DNA of 16,533 nt. It comes from CBFGWV01 sp965652545 (GTDB lineage Bacteria; Pseudomonadota; Gammaproteobacteria; Competibacterales; Competibacteraceae). A program made the position numbers and the translations under genes. The notes below the pieces were generated by a model. The model did not search any database. It was not told the DNA's origin and saw only the letters and a program-made list of their open reading frames with translations. Below, one piece after another: positions 14,852 to 16,533 of the stretch (positions within the stretch are counted from its first letter, which is position 1; every line of letters starts with the position of its first letter). The stretch spans positions 1 to 16,533 of the forward strand of contig CBFGWV010000080.1 in NCBI GenBank assembly GCA_965652545.1. The letters run 5' to 3'.

Positions 14852-16290
14852 GTGATCTGCTACAGGTTCGCCAGCGCCTGCTGGCCCCGTGTGGACTCGA
14901 TGGCCGTGGCCTCGATGCCATCCTGGCGGTTCTCGGTGGCCGCGGTGTGGACGATGCCGACCTCTACGTGCAGGCCCGTCGCTCCGAATCGTGGTCGCTG
15001 GAGGATGGACGCGTGCGTGGCGGGTCGTTTTCCGTCAACCAGGGCATCGGTGCCCGCGTGGTCAGCGGCGAGCGCACCGGCTTTGCCTATGCCGACGATC
15101 TTGACCCGCGCACGGTACTGGACGCCGCGCGTTCGGCCCGCGCGATCACCCGTGCCGGCGGCGAGGGCGCCGTCCGTGCCGCTACGCCGGTCGTGCCGCG
15201 CGCCTTGTACCTGCCCGACGACCCCATCCTTGCCCTATCACCCGAGGACAAGGTGGATTTGCTCAAGACCATGGACGCCCGTGCCCGTGCGGCCAGTCCG
15301 CACGTGGTTCAGGTCATGGCATCGGTGTCGCTGGTTCACGATACGGTTCTGGTGATCGCGGCGGACGGCCGCCAGGCGGCCGACCAACGGCCACTGGTGC
15401 GGTTGAATGTCACCGTCGTGGCCGAGCGCGATGGGCGCCGGGAGCAGGGCACCGCCGGCGCCGGCGGGCGGGATCGGGCCGTGGCCTACCTCAATACCGA
15501 TGTGGCCGATGGGCTGGTCGACGAGGCCGTCCGCTTGGCATTGGTGAATCTCGATGCCGATGCCGCCCCCGCCGGCAGCATGACTGTGGTCCTTGGCCCC
15601 GGTTGGCCGGGTGTGCTCTTGCACGAGGCCATCGGGCATGGCTTGGAAGGCGACTTCAACCGCAAAAAGCTCTCGGCGTTTTCCGGGCGACTGGGTGAGC
15701 AGGTGGCCTCACCGTTGTGTACCGTGGTGGATGACGGCAGCCTGCCCGGGCGCCGCGGCTCGTTGACCATCGATGACGAGGGCACACCCACCGGTGAAAC
15801 GGTACTGATCGAGGAGGGCCGTCTGGTGGGGTATCTCCAGGACCGCACCAACGCCCGTCTCATGGGGGTGCCGCCCACCGGCAACGGGCGTCGCGAAAGC
15901 TACGCCCACCTACCGATGCCGCGCATGACCAACACCTTCATGCGTGCCGGTCCTCACGACCCGGCGGAAATCCTCGCCTCGGTGGACAAGGGCCTGTATG
16001 CGGTGAACTTCGGCGGTGGTCAGGTCGACATCACCTCGGGCAAGTTCGTGTTTTCCGCCAGCGAGGCCTACCTCATCGAAGGTGGCCGGATCACCCGGCC
16101 GGTGCGCGGTGCCACTTTGATCGGCAACGGCCCGGATGTGCTCACACGTGTGAGCATGGTGGGCAACGATCTGAAGCTCGATCCGGGTATCGGGACCTGC
16201 GGCAAGGAAGGCCAGAGCGTCCCTGTCGGTGTCGGCCAGCCCACTCTGCGGGTGGACGGGCTCACCGTCGGCGGCACGCAAACCCAATGA
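14848..16290 (+). CDS. tldD: Metalloprotease TldD
   Basis: TldD forms a heterodimer with TldE/PmbA that degrades unfolded or small peptides; in E. coli it processes microcin B17 and CcdA. The product has 480 residues (E. coli 481). The metal site is visible: H259-E-A-I-G-H264 in LLHEAIGHGLEGDFNRKKLS, and C451 in GTCGKEGQSVPVGVGQPTLR near the C-terminus. The N-terminal domain shows DDADLYVQARRSESWSLEDG and GIGARVVSGERTGFAY. The GTG at 14848 is chosen because it forms a GTGA overlap with nit and gives the family's length; the frame is open upstream but only as a shadow of nit. pmbA is not in the window. Confidence 0.96.
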   Translation: MSDLLQVRQRLLAPCGLDGRGLDAILAVLGGRGVDDADLYVQARRSESWSLEDGRVRGGSFSVNQGIGARVVSGERTGFAYADDLDPRTVLDAARSARAITRAGGEGAVRAATPVVPRALYLPDDPILALSPEDKVDLLKTMDARARAASPHVVQVMASVSLVHDTVLVIAADGRQAADQRPLVRLNVTVVAERDGRREQGTAGAGGRDRAVAYLNTDVADGLVDEAVRLALVNLDADAAPAGSMTVVLGPGWPGVLLHEAIGHGLEGDFNRKKLSAFSGRLGEQVASPLCTVVDDGSLPGRRGSLTIDDEGTPTGETVLIEEGRLVGYLQDRTNARLMGVPPTGNGRRESYAHLPMPRMTNTFMRAGPHDPAEILASVDKGLYAVNFGGGQVDITSGKFVFSASEAYLIEGGRITRPVRGATLIGNGPDVLTRVSMVGNDLKLDPGIGTCGKEGQSVPVGVGQPTLRVDGLTVGGTQTQ

Positions 16291-16483
16291 TCAGCGGTCC
16301 GCGAGACCGCCACAAACCAGTCAAGCGCTTGCCGTCACCATTGAACCCTCGAACGGGCACCCGTAGGAGCCCTGCCCTCAGGGCGATTGCCCGATGAGTT
16401 GCCGAGCCCATCAAGGTTCAACGGTTGCCCGAAGAACCCCGCCGCGCCGGCGCTACCGATGAGACGCTCCGAGACACCGCCCT
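16291..16483. other. Convergent intergenic region between tldD and yjgA
   Basis: The region contains the REP-like element at 16363-16387. It also has an 11-bp inverted repeat, 16337-16347 with 16415-16425, matching at 10 of 11 positions and enclosing the REP. I see no classic T-tailed terminator, although convergent genes usually need one; the hairpins here may serve that role. Confidence 0.5.
16363..16387 (+). repeat. REP-like palindromic element
   Basis: GTAGGAGC at 16363-16370 is followed by a stem GCCCT (16369-16373) and AGGGC (16380-16384) around a 6-nt loop, then GAT. The head GTAGGAGC with a hairpin ending in GCGAT matches the general form of Pseudomonas/Xanthomonas REP sequences, which RAYT transposases mobilise and which often lie between convergent genes. 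No RAYT gene is in the window. Confidence 0.6.
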
Positions 16484-16533
16484 CTACCCGCCGATCAGCT
16501 CCCGAACATAACGAAACAGCGCCCGTCGCGAAT
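16484..16533 (-). CDS. yjgA: Ribosome-associated protein YjgA/DarP, C-terminal end (partial)
   Basis: Only the last 15 codons and a TAG stop (16486-16484) are in the window, reading SRRALFRYVRELIGG on the minus strand. The E. coli YjgA end contains SARQIFQYLREL, which matches at 7 of 12 positions with conservative changes elsewhere. YjgA (DarP) binds late 50S precursors and aids ribosome assembly. In Pseudomonas and relatives yjgA is a neighbour of tldD and pmbA, which supports the call. Here it faces tldD instead of following it on the same strand. The short length limits confidence. Confidence 0.65.
   Translation of the reverse strand, partial: SRRALFRYVRELIGG

Overview
The window is a GC-rich (about 65%) chromosomal segment of a gammaproteobacterium. 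The gene order leuS-lptE-holA, proA-rsfS-rlmH and maf-rng-yhdP-nit-tldD is the one known from Pseudomonas, Xanthomonas and purple-sulfur/Ectothiorhodospira-like lineages, and the proteins look typical of that group. I cannot name a genus from the sequence. Four of the eleven complete housekeeping genes start with GTG (leuS, holA, proA, tldD).

Layout. (1) 1-658: the 3' part of a mobile group II intron, comprising the C-terminal part of its reverse transcriptase/maturase followed by recognisable ribozyme domains V and VI. (2) 659-1443: an AT-richer island (about 40-45% GC where counted) with a small exported protein that resembles only the C-terminal beta-domain of the type IV pilus protein PilP. 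A short, possibly PilO-like ORF precedes it. (3) 1444-1755: leuS leader region with a 99-bp nested palindrome flanked by a 6-bp direct repeat. (4) 1756-5761: leuS-lptE-holA, tightly packed. (5) 5824-8067: proA, then rsfS-rlmH. The nadD gene that usually sits between proA and rsfS is absent, and a 16-codon reading frame there may be its degenerate 3' end. (6) 8075-13872: maf-rng-yhdP. (7) 13873-13999: a TTTTAAG-heptad inverted repeat between yhdP and nit. (8) 14000-16290: nit and tldD, overlapping by 4 nt. (9) 16291-16533: a convergent intergenic region with a REP-like hairpin, then the last 15 codons of a minus-strand yjgA/darP.

All complete genes are on the plus strand. Their shared themes are translation and ribosome maturation (leuS, rsfS, rlmH, rng, and yjgA at the edge), envelope biogenesis (lptE, yhdP), DNA replication (holA), proline synthesis (proA), and metabolite or peptide housekeeping (maf, nit, tldD). 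Spacing of 2-11 nt or 4-nt overlaps supports co-transcription within each block.

I see no clear new multi-gene system. The least explained material is the low-GC island with the mini-PilP protein, the lost nadD, and three non-coding repeat structures (the leuS-leader palindrome, the heptad inverted repeat, the REP-like element).
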